Below, in pieces: positions 29,477-38,522 of a DNA stretch of 64,000 bases. The notes under the pieces are model-generated. The model was given only the letters and a program-made list of their open reading frames with translations, ran no database searches and had not been told where the DNA came from. The stretch lies in contig JBQCCR010000030.1 in the NCBI GenBank assembly GCA_051961995.1, forward strand, positions 5,169 through 69,168, in the 5' to 3' direction. Position numbers and translations under genes: made by a program. The stretch comes from 66-474 sp051961995. GTDB lineage: Bacteria > Pseudomonadota > Gammaproteobacteria > Xanthomonadales > Rhodanobacteraceae. The stretch's first letter is position 1. Every line of letters begins with the position of its first letter.

Positions 29477-30166
29477 TCAATGCTGCGGCGGCTGCGCTGC
29501 CATGTCGCGATCAGGCATCAGCAGAATCATGTAAGGCGGATTGCCGGTCCGGTCCGGATCGCGCATCTGCATCGGCACAGCATCCGGCGCATAGGCCGCC
29601 TGCTGGAGATAGCCCGATTGCAGCAAACCACCGCTGAACGCAGTGTTGGCCGCGGGGCGAGCGGCGAGGAACATCGGCTGGCGATTGGCGAGCCACGGCA
29701 ACGGCGCGGACTCGCGCTTCGCGGAAACGGGCGCCGCGGCGATCATTCCGGTACGCGTGGCGGCCGCACGTTCGGGAGCAGCGGCAAGGGTGGTTTCGGT
29801 GGAAGTCGTCTGCGGAACCGAGAGGATCAACGCCGCAGCAGCGACACTGGCGGCGATCGCACCGCCGCCGAGGTAGCGCGCCCAATGGCGGCGCGCTTGC
29901 TGCGGGCGCGCCTGCACGGCCTGCAGCACGCGCGCGGCGAAAAGGTCTTCATCCTTCGAGCCGGCGTTTGCACGCCGCACGGGATCGGCGGGCGCATCAT
30001 CGCGCGCACCGCCGAGGCAGGCACGGATCAGATGCCAGCGCGACCAGACCCGCGCCAGTTCCGGTTCGTGTTCCATCCGGCGCAGCAGGAAGCGCGCGGG
30101 CTCCGCGCCCAATTCGTCATCCATCAAGGCGGAGAGGTCTTCGCGGCTGGTCGGGTCCATGTTCAT
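29477..30166 (-). CDS. RseA/MucA-like anti-sigma-E factor
   Basis: 229 aa. The N-terminal cytoplasmic part (EDLSALMDDELG, RWHLIRACLGG) matches the sigma-binding RseA fold. A single membrane helix lies at about 98-117 (LGGGAIAASVAAAALILSV), and the periplasmic part is poorly conserved, rich in Ala/Pro. It should hold RpoE inactive until site-1 proteolysis. The ATG overlaps the rpoE stop (ATGA), which supports the start and equal expression. The 177-bp gap before the mucD-like gene shows no other gene. Confidence 0.85.
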   Translation of the reverse strand: MNMDPTSREDLSALMDDELGAEPARFLLRRMEHEPELARVWSRWHLIRACLGGARDDAPADPVRRANAGSKDEDLFAARVLQAVQARPQQARRHWARYLGGGAIAASVAAAALILSVPQTTSTETTLAAAPERAAATRTGMIAAAPVSAKRESAPLPWLANRQPMFLAARPAANTAFSGGLLQSGYLQQAAYAPDAVPMQMRDPDRTGNPPYMILLMPDRDMAAQPPQH

Positions 30167-30759
30167 CGTTCCTTATCATCTTCCGCCGAGAGCAGCGGGC
30201 GCAACTGGATATCTATTGCCTCGCGCGCGCGGAAAATCCGCGAGCGTACCGTGCCGATCGGGCAGTCCATCCTCTCGGCGATCTCCTCGTAGGATAGGCC
30301 ATCCACTTCGCGGAGCGTGATCGCCACGCGCAGTTCCTCCGGCAAGGCTTCGACCGTTTCGAACACGGTTCGTTCAATTTCATGGCGAGCCAATTCGCGC
30401 TCGGGGGTGGCCTCGTCGCGCAGGCGCGCGCCGGCCTCGATCTGCACGGCCGTATCTGCGTCCAGATCGTCCGCCGGCGGACGGCGGCCCTGGGCGACCA
30501 GATGGTTCTTGGCGGTGTTCACGGCAATCTTGTACATCCACGTATAGAACGCGCTCTCGCCACGGAAGGCCGGCAGCGCGCGCCACGCGCGCACGAATGC
30601 CTCCTGGGCCACGTCCTCGCATTCGCTCCAGTCATGCACGTAACGCGAGATCAATCCGAGGATCTTGTGCCGGTACTTGCGCACCAGCAGATCGAATGCC
30701 CGGACATCACCCTTGCGCACACGCTCGACGAGCGCACGATCGGTCTCGACTTCGCCCAT
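30163..30759 (-). CDS. rpoE: RNA polymerase sigma-E factor
   Basis: ECF sigma factor for extracytoplasmic stress. Region 2 reads RKYRHKILGLISRYVHDWSECEDVAQEAFVRAW and FYTWMYKIAVNTAKN; region 4 has LPEELRVAITLREVDGLSYEEIA and CPIGTVRSRIFRAREAI. 198 aa from the ATG at 30759, where conserved MGEVETDRALVERV begins. A GAACTT-N15-GTCACA element lies about 45 bp upstream, matching the sigma-E consensus, so autoregulation is likely. Confidence 0.97.
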   Translation of the reverse strand: MGEVETDRALVERVRKGDVRAFDLLVRKYRHKILGLISRYVHDWSECEDVAQEAFVRAWRALPAFRGESAFYTWMYKIAVNTAKNHLVAQGRRPPADDLDADTAVQIEAGARLRDEATPERELARHEIERTVFETVEALPEELRVAITLREVDGLSYEEIAERMDCPIGTVRSRIFRAREAIDIQLRPLLSAEDDKER

Positions 30760-30803
30760 CCGGGCCGTACTCCTCCGGCGCCGAACGCATGCGCGACGCC
30801 CCT

Positions 30804-30831
30804 TGTGACTGCGCGTTTCGCGCAAAGTTCA
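30804..30831 (-). promoter_or_regulatory. Candidate sigma-E promoter of rpoE
   Basis: On the minus strand TGAACTT (30831-30825), 15 bases, then GTCACA (30809-30804). This fits the sigma-E pattern GGAACTT-N15/16-GTCNNA, with one substitution in the -35. The spacer contains a small palindrome (TGCGCG-AAA-CGCGCA). The predicted transcript would start about 38 bases before the rpoE ATG. Confidence 0.6.
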
Positions 30832-30857
30832 CAAGTTTGGGGCGGCGCAGCGCGCGG

Positions 30858-33461
30858 TCAAGTCAGGGCCTCGAGCTCGGCCAGCAGGTCGGTCCCGCCG
30901 CCGCCCCCCGCGAACGCGCGCTCGCGTTCGGCCAGCATGTTGTCGAAAGACACCGGCGAGAGCGGGCGACAGAAGAGATAGCCCTGCAATTCGTCGCAAC
31001 CCAGCTCGCGCAGGAAAGCGTGGTGCTGCTCGGTCTCCACCCCTTCCGCGACCACCTTGCGGCCGAGCTGGTGGGCCATGTCCAGGGTGGCGCGCACGAT
31101 CGCCTCGTCGCCGGGATCCATGCCGATGTTGCGCACGAAAGTCTGGTCCACCTTGATGCGATCGGCCGGGAAACGCTTGATGTAATCGAGCGAGGACTGC
31201 CCGGTGCCGAAATCGTCTATCGAGATGCCGCAGCCCAGGCCGCGCAGCGCGAAAAGCGTCTCCAGCAGGTTCGGCACCGACTTGATGCTGATGCTCTCGG
31301 TGACCTCCAGGTCCAGCAGCTTCGGATTGAGCCCGCTTTCGGTGCACGCCGCGCGCACCACGTCCACCAGATTCGGCTGCATCAACTGCAACGCGGAGAG
31401 GTTCACGCCCACCCGCAGCGGCAGCTTGTACTGCTTCTGCCAGCGCACGCAGTCGGCACAGGCGCGGCGCATCACCCACTCGCCGATCGGAATGACGAGT
31501 CCGGTTTCTTCCGCAATCGGAATGAAGAACGCCGGGCTGATCATGCCCAGCTCCGGATGCTCCCAGCGCACCAGCGCCTCCATGCCGATGATGTCCTCGC
31601 TCTCGGCATTGATCTGCGGCTGGTAGTACACGCGCAACTCGTTGTTGCGTTCGGCCACGCGCAATTTCGACTCCAGTTCGATGCGCTGCCGATGCTGCTC
31701 CTCGGGCACCGCGACGTAGGCCTGGTAGTTGTTGCGGCCCATGCCCTTGGCGTTGTACATCGCCACGTCCGCGTGCTTGACCAGGTTCTCGGCATCGGCC
31801 GCGTCGTCCGGATAGAAGCTGATGCCGATGGACGCGGTGATGTGCAGCTCGGAACCGTCGTCCAGCGTCAGCGGCGCCTCCATCGCGCGCACCAGTTTCT
31901 CGGCGATGCGCAGGACGTCGTCGCGCAGCACGATGTGGCGCAGGATCAGGGTGAACTCGTCGCCGGCATAGCGCGCCACCGTGTCGGAACCGCGTACCGC
32001 GGCGCGCAGGCGCTTGGCGACCGCAAGCAGCACCTGATCGCCCACGCCGTGGCCCAGCGAATCGTTGATGTTCTTGAAACGGTCGAGATCCACGAACAGC
32101 AGCGCGAACATTTCGCCGGAGCGATGCGCCTCCAGCAGCACGGTGTCCAGGCGATCGTTGAACAGCAGCCGGTTGGGCAAGCCGGTCAACGCGTCCAGCA
32201 AGCCGGTGGCCCTGGCCTGCACCTGCGCTTCGCGCAATTCCAGCGTGGCGGCGAAATGCGTTGCGCCGATTTCCAGCGCGTGGCGCGCCAGTTGCGGATC
32301 GAACGGCGGCGGCTTGCGCGCAGCGCACAGCAGTACGCCCAGCACGTTGCGATGGCCATCGCGCAGCGGCAGCGCGACGTAGCAGGCAAAACCGAGCGCG
32401 CGCAGGTAGGCATCGTTGTCGGCGAGCTTCTGCGCCTCGCCCAATGCCATCACCGCCTCGCCGCTCATCGCAAGTTGCACGGCCGGTTGCGCCAGCGGAT
32501 CGGGGATCTCGCGCGGCGGCGGCAGGCGATCACAACGCGCGATCATCTCCAGCAGCCCCGCCTGCTCACCGGCGCAACGTGATGCCACCCCGACGAAATC
32601 CAGATGCAGCGCGTCGGCGAATTGCTGCACGCGCCGCGCCAGCGCACCGTCGCCTTCATCGGATGTGCCGATCTTCGCAAGAGCGGCAAGCACGGCGCGG
32701 CCATCCTGCGCGGCGCCGGCATCGCGGATCGTGCTGAAGTGCACCAGCCCGTCCCCGCGCACCACCAGTCGCGTCTGCACCTCGGCGGGATAGCGGCTGC
32801 CGTCGGCGCGCAACTTGTCGCAAAGCAGTCGCGCATGACCATGCTGCTCGAGTTGCTGCCGCCAGCTTTCGCGCTTGCCGGCGTCAATGGCGAACAGCCT
32901 ATCGAAAGCCTTGCCGTGCACCTGCGCGGCGTCCAGTCCGCTCGCATGCTCGAACGCCGGGTTGACCTCCAGGATTCTTCCGTCGCGCGGATCCGAAACC
33001 ACCAGTTCGTCGGCACTGCCGTCGAACACGAACCGGTAATCATCCTCGCCGGCGGGCGCACCGGAAGATGCACTGGCGCGCGCGGTGAACACTGCCTGGG
33101 CGCGCGCACGTGCTTCCACCGGGTCCACCGGCGAACGCAACCATTCGACCACCCCGGGCGGCCTTTGATGAAAACTCCAACCGTCGCCATCCAGGTCACC
33201 CCCGCGGCCGGCGCCGATCAGGCCGATCACCGGCACGCCGGATAGCTCGGCGGTGAATGCTGCGGATTCGGCCGCGGCGCCGCGGAAATCCAGTACCGCA
33301 AGACTTGGGCGCGCTGCCTGCGCCAGGAGCACGCGCGCGTGTCCGACATCCGGTGCACTGATGATTTGGCCATATCCCTGGCCATCCAGCGCATCGAAGA
33401 GCGTGCGACGGTCTTCGCGCCGCGCGGCGACGATCAACACGCCTTGCGAATGCGTGCTCAT
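30858..33461 (-). CDS. Receiver-like/PAS/GAF/GGDEF/EAL c-di-GMP signalling protein
   Basis: 867 aa. Residues 1-125 resemble a degenerate receiver (VLIVAARREDRRTLFDAL); no phospho-aspartate context is clear. A PAS domain (about 140-250, FDGSADELVVSDPRDGRILEVN) and a GAF-like region (about 270-420) follow. The GGDEF domain has ARYAGDEFTLIL (near 499), and the EAL domain has MEALVRWEHPE (near 627), DDFGTGQSSLDYIKRF and KVVAEGVET, all as in active phosphodiesterases. AGDEF is compatible with cyclase activity or GTP sensing. The ATG overlaps the stop of the small upstream gene (ATGA), so the two are coupled. Confidence 0.9.
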   Translation of the reverse strand: MSTHSQGVLIVAARREDRRTLFDALDGQGYGQIISAPDVGHARVLLAQAARPSLAVLDFRGAAAESAAFTAELSGVPVIGLIGAGRGGDLDGDGWSFHQRPPGVVEWLRSPVDPVEARARAQAVFTARASASSGAPAGEDDYRFVFDGSADELVVSDPRDGRILEVNPAFEHASGLDAAQVHGKAFDRLFAIDAGKRESWRQQLEQHGHARLLCDKLRADGSRYPAEVQTRLVVRGDGLVHFSTIRDAGAAQDGRAVLAALAKIGTSDEGDGALARRVQQFADALHLDFVGVASRCAGEQAGLLEMIARCDRLPPPREIPDPLAQPAVQLAMSGEAVMALGEAQKLADNDAYLRALGFACYVALPLRDGHRNVLGVLLCAARKPPPFDPQLARHALEIGATHFAATLELREAQVQARATGLLDALTGLPNRLLFNDRLDTVLLEAHRSGEMFALLFVDLDRFKNINDSLGHGVGDQVLLAVAKRLRAAVRGSDTVARYAGDEFTLILRHIVLRDDVLRIAEKLVRAMEAPLTLDDGSELHITASIGISFYPDDAADAENLVKHADVAMYNAKGMGRNNYQAYVAVPEEQHRQRIELESKLRVAERNNELRVYYQPQINAESEDIIGMEALVRWEHPELGMISPAFFIPIAEETGLVIPIGEWVMRRACADCVRWQKQYKLPLRVGVNLSALQLMQPNLVDVVRAACTESGLNPKLLDLEVTESISIKSVPNLLETLFALRGLGCGISIDDFGTGQSSLDYIKRFPADRIKVDQTFVRNIGMDPGDEAIVRATLDMAHQLGRKVVAEGVETEQHHAFLRELGCDELQGYLFCRPLSPVSFDNMLAERERAFAGGGGGTDLLAELEALT

Positions 33462-33937
33462 GCGCGCACCCATCGGCCGTCGCGCAACCGCGGTCTTGCA
33501 TGCGCCCCGGCATTCCAGCCCAGCTCCAGGAATTCGATCGCCGGCGGCAACCGCGTATCGGCATCCAGCAATACCACCCGGCGGACGCGCTCGCCACCCA
33601 GCTTCGCCACCTGCCGCAGCAGCAAAGTCATCGTGGTGTCGAACGGTACCGGATAACCCGAGAAGAAATAAACGCCGAAATGCGCGCTCTGCGCGACGTA
33701 GCGAAGAGCGTCCGCCATGCGGCGGCTGCCGGGGACCGGCAATTGGCCGTCGCGCAAACTGCGCAGCCCGGAATCCGCGCTCCACGCGTACAGCGCCTGA
33801 CCGGTGCGGATCGAATGCAGGCGCAGCTGCTCGCGCAGCAGGTCGCCCTCGTCGCAACGCAGCAGGATCAGGCTTCGCTCCGCACTGATGATGCGGTCGA
33901 GCAGGACGCTGGTGATCGCTGGATCCGGCCTGGACAT
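33458..33937 (-). CDS. Small protein resembling the N-terminal domain of Ycf46-type AAA ATPases
   Basis: 159 aa. LDRIISAERSLILLRCDEGD and TGQALYAWSADSGLRSL, followed by ALRYVAQ..HFGVYFFSGY and RVVLLDADTRLPPAIEFLELG, resemble the region before the ATPase module in Ycf46-like proteins. No Walker A or B motif is present. The stop overlaps the start of the c-di-GMP protein, so the two are co-translated. It may be a partner or sensor for that protein. The family assignment is by pattern only. Confidence 0.6.
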   Translation of the reverse strand: MSRPDPAITSVLLDRIISAERSLILLRCDEGDLLREQLRLHSIRTGQALYAWSADSGLRSLRDGQLPVPGSRRMADALRYVAQSAHFGVYFFSGYPVPFDTTMTLLLRQVAKLGGERVRRVVLLDADTRLPPAIEFLELGWNAGAHARPRLRDGRWVRA

Positions 33938-34026
33938 TCCCTATCGTTCCTTCGCTATTTGACCCGCTCGCCACGGAGCCCGGATGATAGCGGGACCACC
34001 GGCGCGTGAATTCCAAAGAGGTTCTC

Positions 34027-36114
34027 ATGTTCGAGGGACTGCGGTTCAGCCACTGGCAAGTCACGGTCGAACCGGACGGCCTGGTGGTGCTTGCGATGGA
34101 TCGCGCCGCCAGCAAGGTCAATGCCTTGTCGCGTGTTTTGCTGGACGAACTGGATGCGATCGTGGAGCGCATCGCGATCGAGCGTCCCCGCGGAGTTGTG
34201 ATCCGTTCCGCAAAAGCGGCCGGGTTCGCAGTCGGCGCCGATCTGAACGAGTTCGCGCAATACGAACGCGAAGGCACGGTGTTGGCGGCCATCGAGAACG
34301 GCCAGCGTGTGTTCGAGCGGCTGGCGCGCCTGCGGATGCCGACCGTGGTGGCGCTGCACGGTGCCTGCATGGGCGGCGGTACCGAGCTGGCGCTGGCGTG
34401 CGGCATGCGCATTGCGGCCGATACGCCGGAAACGAGGATCGGGCTGCCGGAAGTGCAGCTCGGTATCCATCCCGGTTGGGGCGGCAGCGCGCGATTGCCG
34501 CGATTGATCGGCGCACCCAGGGCGCTGGCGATGATGCTGACCGGCCGCCCGGCATCGGCGCGCGAGGCGCTCGACAGCGGCCTGGTAGACAAACTCGCCA
34601 GCCTCGAAAATCTACTCGAAACCGCGCGTGCACTTGCACGCAAGCCTTTGAAACAGCGCGCCGATCAGCGGACACTGGCATGGCTCACCAACACCTGGCC
34701 GGTACGTCAGGCGCTGGCGCAGATGGTGCGCAAGCGGACCGCAGCCAAGGTCCATCCGAAGCACTACCCGGCGCCGTTCGCTCTGATCGAAGTCTGGCGA
34801 CGCGGCGGTGCCGATATCCGCCAGCGGCTGAAGCTGGAAGCGCGATCCGTGGCGAAGCTTGCCGCTACGCCCACGGCGCACAACCTGATCCGGATCTTCT
34901 TCCTGCGTGAGCGGCTGCGCGGGCTGGCCGGCGAAGTCGCGCACGATATCCGCCACGTGCACGTGACCGGTGCGGGCGTGATGGGCGGCGACATCGCCGC
35001 TTGGTGCGCGCTGCGCGGCTTCGAAGTGAGTTTGCAGGACCGCGAACTGCGATACGTGCAGCCGGCGATCGATCGCGCGCAGCAGTTGTTCGCGAAGAAG
35101 GCCGGGACGTCCGAGCGCATTGCTGCCGCGCAATCGCGCTTGCAGCCGGACGTGGAAGGCGCGCGGGTCAAGGATGCGCAGCTTGCGGTCGAAGCGATCT
35201 TCGAGGATGCATCCGCCAAGGAAGCGTTGTATGCACAACTCGAGGCATCGTTGCCGGGCGACGCCATCCTCGCGACCAATACTTCCAGCATTCCGCTGGA
35301 CGAATTGCGCCGCGCGCTGGAACGGCCGCAGCGTTTCCTCGGCCTGCACTTCTTCAATCCGGTCGCGCAAATGCCGCTGGTCGAGGTGGTGCGCCACGAC
35401 GCGCTCGATCCGAGGGTGGAGAAGCGCGCACTGGCATTCGTGAAAGCCATCGGCAAGCTGCCGGTGCCGGTGAAAGGCACGCCGGGCTTTCTCGTCAATC
35501 GCATCCTGATGCCCTATCTGCTGGAAGCGGTGCGGATGTACGCGGAAGGCGTGCCGGGCCCGGTGCTGGACCGCGCGGCCAAACGCTTCGGCATGCCCAT
35601 GGGGCCGATCGAATTGGCGGACACGGTCGGGCTCGACGTGGCGTTGTCGGTCGGCAAGGAACTCGCGCCGTTCCTGCGAATGGAGTTGCCGGAAGGAATC
35701 GAAGGCAAGGTGGACGCGGGCAAGCGCGGCAAGAAGGACGGCGAAGGTTTCTACACCTGGCACGAGGGCAAGCCGCAGAAGCCGGACGTGCCGCGCGATT
35801 ACCACGCAAGCGAGGACATCGAGGATCGCATGATCCTGCCGATGCTCAACGAAGCGGTCGCGTGCCTGGTCGAAGGCGTCGTCGCGGATGCCGACCTGCT
35901 GGATGCCGGCGTGATCTTCGGCACCGGTTTTGCGCCGTTCCGCGGCGGACCGATCCAGTACATCCGCGCGACCGGTGCCGGCGTGTTGCGCGCGAAACTC
36001 GAAGCGCTGGCCGCACGCTACGGCGATCGGTTCAAGCCCAAGGCAGGGTGGGACTCCGCCGAATTAAAACAGAGCAGTCCGCCAATGAGCGCGAATGAAC
36101 GCAAATCAAGCTGA
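34027..36114 (+). CDS. FadB/FadJ-like enoyl-CoA hydratase/3-hydroxyacyl-CoA dehydrogenase
   Basis: Bifunctional beta-oxidation enzyme, 695 aa. The hydratase half has ACMGGGTELALACGMRI and IGLPEVQLGIHPGWGGSARL, carrying both catalytic glutamates. The dehydrogenase half has the NAD fold HVTGAGVMGGDIAAWCA, ATNTSSIPL, GLHFFNPVAQMPLVEVV with the catalytic His, and GTPGFLVNRILMPYLLEA. The ATG at 34027 is preceded by AAAGAGG; a GTG seven codons upstream is less likely. No thiolase (fadA/fadI) gene is adjacent, so it is not the usual fadBA operon. Confidence 0.92.
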   Translation: MFEGLRFSHWQVTVEPDGLVVLAMDRAASKVNALSRVLLDELDAIVERIAIERPRGVVIRSAKAAGFAVGADLNEFAQYEREGTVLAAIENGQRVFERLARLRMPTVVALHGACMGGGTELALACGMRIAADTPETRIGLPEVQLGIHPGWGGSARLPRLIGAPRALAMMLTGRPASAREALDSGLVDKLASLENLLETARALARKPLKQRADQRTLAWLTNTWPVRQALAQMVRKRTAAKVHPKHYPAPFALIEVWRRGGADIRQRLKLEARSVAKLAATPTAHNLIRIFFLRERLRGLAGEVAHDIRHVHVTGAGVMGGDIAAWCALRGFEVSLQDRELRYVQPAIDRAQQLFAKKAGTSERIAAAQSRLQPDVEGARVKDAQLAVEAIFEDASAKEALYAQLEASLPGDAILATNTSSIPLDELRRALERPQRFLGLHFFNPVAQMPLVEVVRHDALDPRVEKRALAFVKAIGKLPVPVKGTPGFLVNRILMPYLLEAVRMYAEGVPGPVLDRAAKRFGMPMGPIELADTVGLDVALSVGKELAPFLRMELPEGIEGKVDAGKRGKKDGEGFYTWHEGKPQKPDVPRDYHASEDIEDRMILPMLNEAVACLVEGVVADADLLDAGVIFGTGFAPFRGGPIQYIRATGAGVLRAKLEALAARYGDRFKPKAGWDSAELKQSSPPMSANERKSS

Positions 36115-36135
36115 TTCATTCGCGTTCAGGGTTTA
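36090..36135 (+). terminator. Hairpin terminator overlapping the FadB-like stop
   Basis: CGCGAATGAA (36090-36099) and TTCATTCGCG (36115-36124) form a perfect 10-bp stem with a 15-nt loop holding the end of the coding sequence and its TGA. TTCAGGGTTTATTT follows. It lies before the convergent DUF2058 gene. Confidence 0.5.
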
Positions 36136-36152
36136 TTTGCGAACCCATTGCG

Positions 36153-36710
36153 CTACCACATCAAGTCATCCGGAACGCCGTCGTCGGAGCCGTCGGGTGG
36201 CGCGTCGGGATCCACCAGCAACGCGATCGTATCCGGCGATATCTCGCTGGCCTTCAACGCAACCTCGCGCGCGACAAGGATGAAGCGTCCGCCCTGCACC
36301 ACCACGCCCAGTTCGCCCTTGTTCAAGCCTGCGAGCTGATCTGCACTCACGTGAATCCGCCGGATCTTGCCGGCGTGTTCGAAATGGCGTACGTGCTCGG
36401 CGTCATCCGGAATCGCCAGCGCATTGCCGCTGAGCAACTCATGCAAACGGCGCTTGCGCTCACGACGCTCCTGCGCCTGCTTCTGCGCCTCACGCTCGGC
36501 CTGTGCGCGCTCGGCCTTTTCGGTCTGCGCACGAACCGCGTAGGCGCGCGCCAGATCGAAATCGCTTCCCGGCTGCTTCTTCCGTGACTGCGCGGCAGCG
36601 GATTTTTCCCCGTGCCCGCCTGGCTTGTGCGCTTCGGGTTTGCGCGGCTTGTCCTTGCGCACGGGCGCAAAACCGGCTTTCAGGAGTTGATCGCGGAGTG
36701 AATCGCTCAT
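36153..36710 (-). CDS. DUF2058 (YaiL-like) protein
   Basis: 185 aa. The start MSDSLRDQLLKAGF is typical of the family. Residues about 20-45 are Lys/Pro/Gly/His-rich, 55-88 form a highly charged, probably coiled helix (EKAERAQAEREAQKQ), and the C-terminal part (FEHAGKIRRIHVSADQLAGLNKGEL) is the conserved globular domain. Family members are nucleoid- or nucleotide-associated proteins of poorly defined role. Confidence 0.85.
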   Translation of the reverse strand: MSDSLRDQLLKAGFAPVRKDKPRKPEAHKPGGHGEKSAAAQSRKKQPGSDFDLARAYAVRAQTEKAERAQAEREAQKQAQERRERKRRLHELLSGNALAIPDDAEHVRHFEHAGKIRRIHVSADQLAGLNKGELGVVVQGGRFILVAREVALKASEISPDTIALLVDPDAPPDGSDDGVPDDLMW

Positions 36711-36714
36711 CGTC

Positions 36715-36796
36715 TGCAGGGCGGGTTTCCACCCGCCATTGTCTGGGCCGCCATCCGGATTGTCTTGTCTCGCCGGCGGGTCAAGACCCGCCCTAC
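36715..36796. repeat. GGCGGGT/ACCCGCC palindromic repeat units
   Basis: The 90-bp gap between the DUF2058 gene and slyX carries two units: GGCGGGTTTCCACCCGCC and GGCGGGTCAAGACCCGCC. A related unit lies at 10925-10956. They are typical dispersed palindromes and could form mRNA hairpins between the two minus-strand genes. Confidence 0.65.
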
Positions 36797-36800
36797 GCCG

Positions 36801-37013
36801 TCAATAATGAGGTGGTGGCGGCTCGTCGTGGACGTCATGCCCCAGCCCCGTGCGCAACGCGGCGAGTTCCATCCGCAATTCCGCCAGCGTGCGCTCGATG
36901 CGCAGCATGCGTTGCGAGCGCTCGGCTTCGGCTGCATTCAGGCCGGCCAACGCCTCGTCCAGGAACGCCAGCCGCGTTTCCACTTCATCAAGCCGCTGCT
37001 CGGAACCGCTCAT
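36801..37013 (-). CDS. slyX: SlyX family protein
   Basis: A 70-aa charged coiled-coil protein (EQRLDEVETRLAFLDEALAG, then a heptad-like run LRIERTLAELRMELAAL) ending in PPPPHY, the SlyX hallmark tail. The function of SlyX is unknown. The ATG overlaps the ugd stop (ATGA), so it is translated with ugd. Confidence 0.9.
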   Translation of the reverse strand: MSGSEQRLDEVETRLAFLDEALAGLNAAEAERSQRMLRIERTLAELRMELAALRTGLGHDVHDEPPPPHY

Positions 37014-38368
37014 CCCTGCACTCCATTGCCATTTTGCGCAACACTGCGGCCGCGACCGATGCCGTAGTAGGCGAGGCCCGCGGATTCCACCGTGGCGGGA
37101 TCGTAGAGATTGCGCCCGTCGAACACCACCGGCGTATCGAGCGATGCGCGGATACGATCGAACTCCGGACTGCGAAACGCCTTCCACTCGGTGACCACCG
37201 CGAGCGCGTCGGCTCCTTCCAGCGCGGCGTAGGCTTCATCGCAGATCACAAGGTCCTCGCGATCACCATAAATGCGCAAGGTCTCGATTCGCGCTTCGGG
37301 ATCGAAAGCGCGCACGCGCGCACCGGCGTCCCACAGCGCCTCCATCAGCGTGCGGCTGGGCGCCTCGCGCATGTCGTCGGTGTTCGGCTTGAATGCCAGG
37401 CCCCACACTGCGATGGTCCTGCCGTGCAGATCATTGTCGAAGTGACGCGCGATCAAGTCGAACAACTTGTGCTTCTGCGTGCGATTGACCTGCTCCACCG
37501 CTTCCAGCAGCCGCGCGGGATAACCATGCGCGTGGGCAGTCCGCTCGAGCGCCTGCACGTCCTTCGGGAAGCACGAACCGCCGTAACCCACGCCCGGATA
37601 GATGAAGTGATAGCCGATGCGCGGGTCGGCACCGATGCCCTGCCGCACCAGCTCGACATCCGCACCCACGCGCTCGGCGATGTTGGCAACCTCGTTCATG
37701 AAGCTGATCTTGGTCGCCAGCATTGCGTTGGCCGCGTACTTGGTGAGTTCCGCCGAGCGCTCGTCCATCAGCACGATGCGCGAGTGGTTGCGGTTGAACG
37801 GCGCGTACAGCTTGCTCAACAGCTCGATCGCGCGCTGGTCGGAGGCGCCGATGATGATGCGATCCGGGCGCAGGCAATCGTTGACGGCATCCCCCTCTTT
37901 CAGGAATTCCGGATTGGACACCACGTCGAATTCCACGCGTGTGCCGCGCTGCGCGAGCACATCGGCAATCGCCGCGCGCACGCGATCGGCGGTGCCGACC
38001 GGCACCGTGGATTTGTTGACGACCACCTTGAACGACTCGATGTGCTCGCCGATGCTGCGCGCCACCGCCAGCACGTAGGAAAGATCCGCGCTGCCGTCTT
38101 CATCCGGCGGCGTCCCGACCGCAATGAAGATGACATCACCATGGGCAATGCCGGCCGCCGCGTCGGTGGAGAACTGCAAGCGACCGGCCGCGTGGTTGCG
38201 CGTCACCAGCGGTTCCAGGCCCGGCTCGAAGATCGGGATCTCGCCGCGTTCGAGCCGCGCGACCTTGGCCGCATCCACGTCCAGGCACAGCACGTGGTTG
38301 CCCATCTCGGCCAGACAGGTGCCGGTCACGAGCCCGACGTAGCCGGTGCCGAAGATGGTGACTTTCAT
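37010..38368 (-). CDS. ugd: UDP-glucose 6-dehydrogenase
   Basis: Oxidises UDP-glucose twice to UDP-glucuronate with NAD+, for exopolysaccharide or LPS sugars. The NAD fold is MKVTIFGTGYVGLVTG, the substrate region includes NPEFLKEGDAVND, and the nucleophile cysteine lies in YGGSCFPKD (about residue 265). The C-terminal domain has VWGLAFKPNTDDMREAPS. 452 aa, normal. No polysaccharide cluster is in the window. An intrinsic terminator lies upstream. Confidence 0.95.
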   Translation of the reverse strand: MKVTIFGTGYVGLVTGTCLAEMGNHVLCLDVDAAKVARLERGEIPIFEPGLEPLVTRNHAAGRLQFSTDAAAGIAHGDVIFIAVGTPPDEDGSADLSYVLAVARSIGEHIESFKVVVNKSTVPVGTADRVRAAIADVLAQRGTRVEFDVVSNPEFLKEGDAVNDCLRPDRIIIGASDQRAIELLSKLYAPFNRNHSRIVLMDERSAELTKYAANAMLATKISFMNEVANIAERVGADVELVRQGIGADPRIGYHFIYPGVGYGGSCFPKDVQALERTAHAHGYPARLLEAVEQVNRTQKHKLFDLIARHFDNDLHGRTIAVWGLAFKPNTDDMREAPSRTLMEALWDAGARVRAFDPEARIETLRIYGDREDLVICDEAYAALEGADALAVVTEWKAFRSPEFDRIRASLDTPVVFDGRNLYDPATVESAGLAYYGIGRGRSVAQNGNGVQG

Positions 38369-38426
38369 GCGTGATCCCTGGTCGAAGCAAGTCGGGCATT
38401 GTAACGTTCGGCCGTGGGCGGCGCAT

Positions 38427-38463
38427 AAAAAAAGCGCGGCCCAATGGCCGCGCTTTTTGTTTC
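38427..38463. terminator. Strong bidirectional intrinsic terminator
   Basis: AGCGCGGCC (38433-38441) and GGCCGCGCT (38446-38454) form a perfect 9-bp stem with a CAAT loop. It is flanked by AAAAAAA on the left and TTTTTGTTT on the right, so it has a T-run in both directions. It ends the minus-strand FKBP transcript before ugd. Confidence 0.9.
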
Positions 38464-38522
38464 AAGGCACCGGACCCCGTGTCAGCGCACATCCATGTGC
38501 TGCACGGAATGAGTGCCTGCAC

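Noticed and set aside
27851..30292. 813-aa plus-strand frame opposite the mucD-like and rseA genes
   Set aside because: An antisense shadow; the minus strand has catalytic triads and signal peptides that explain the sequence.
33462..34643. Long N-terminal extension of the c-di-GMP protein
   Set aside because: Upstream sequence overlaps another coupled gene and the divergent FadB-like gene. The ATGA overlap at 33461 fixes the start.
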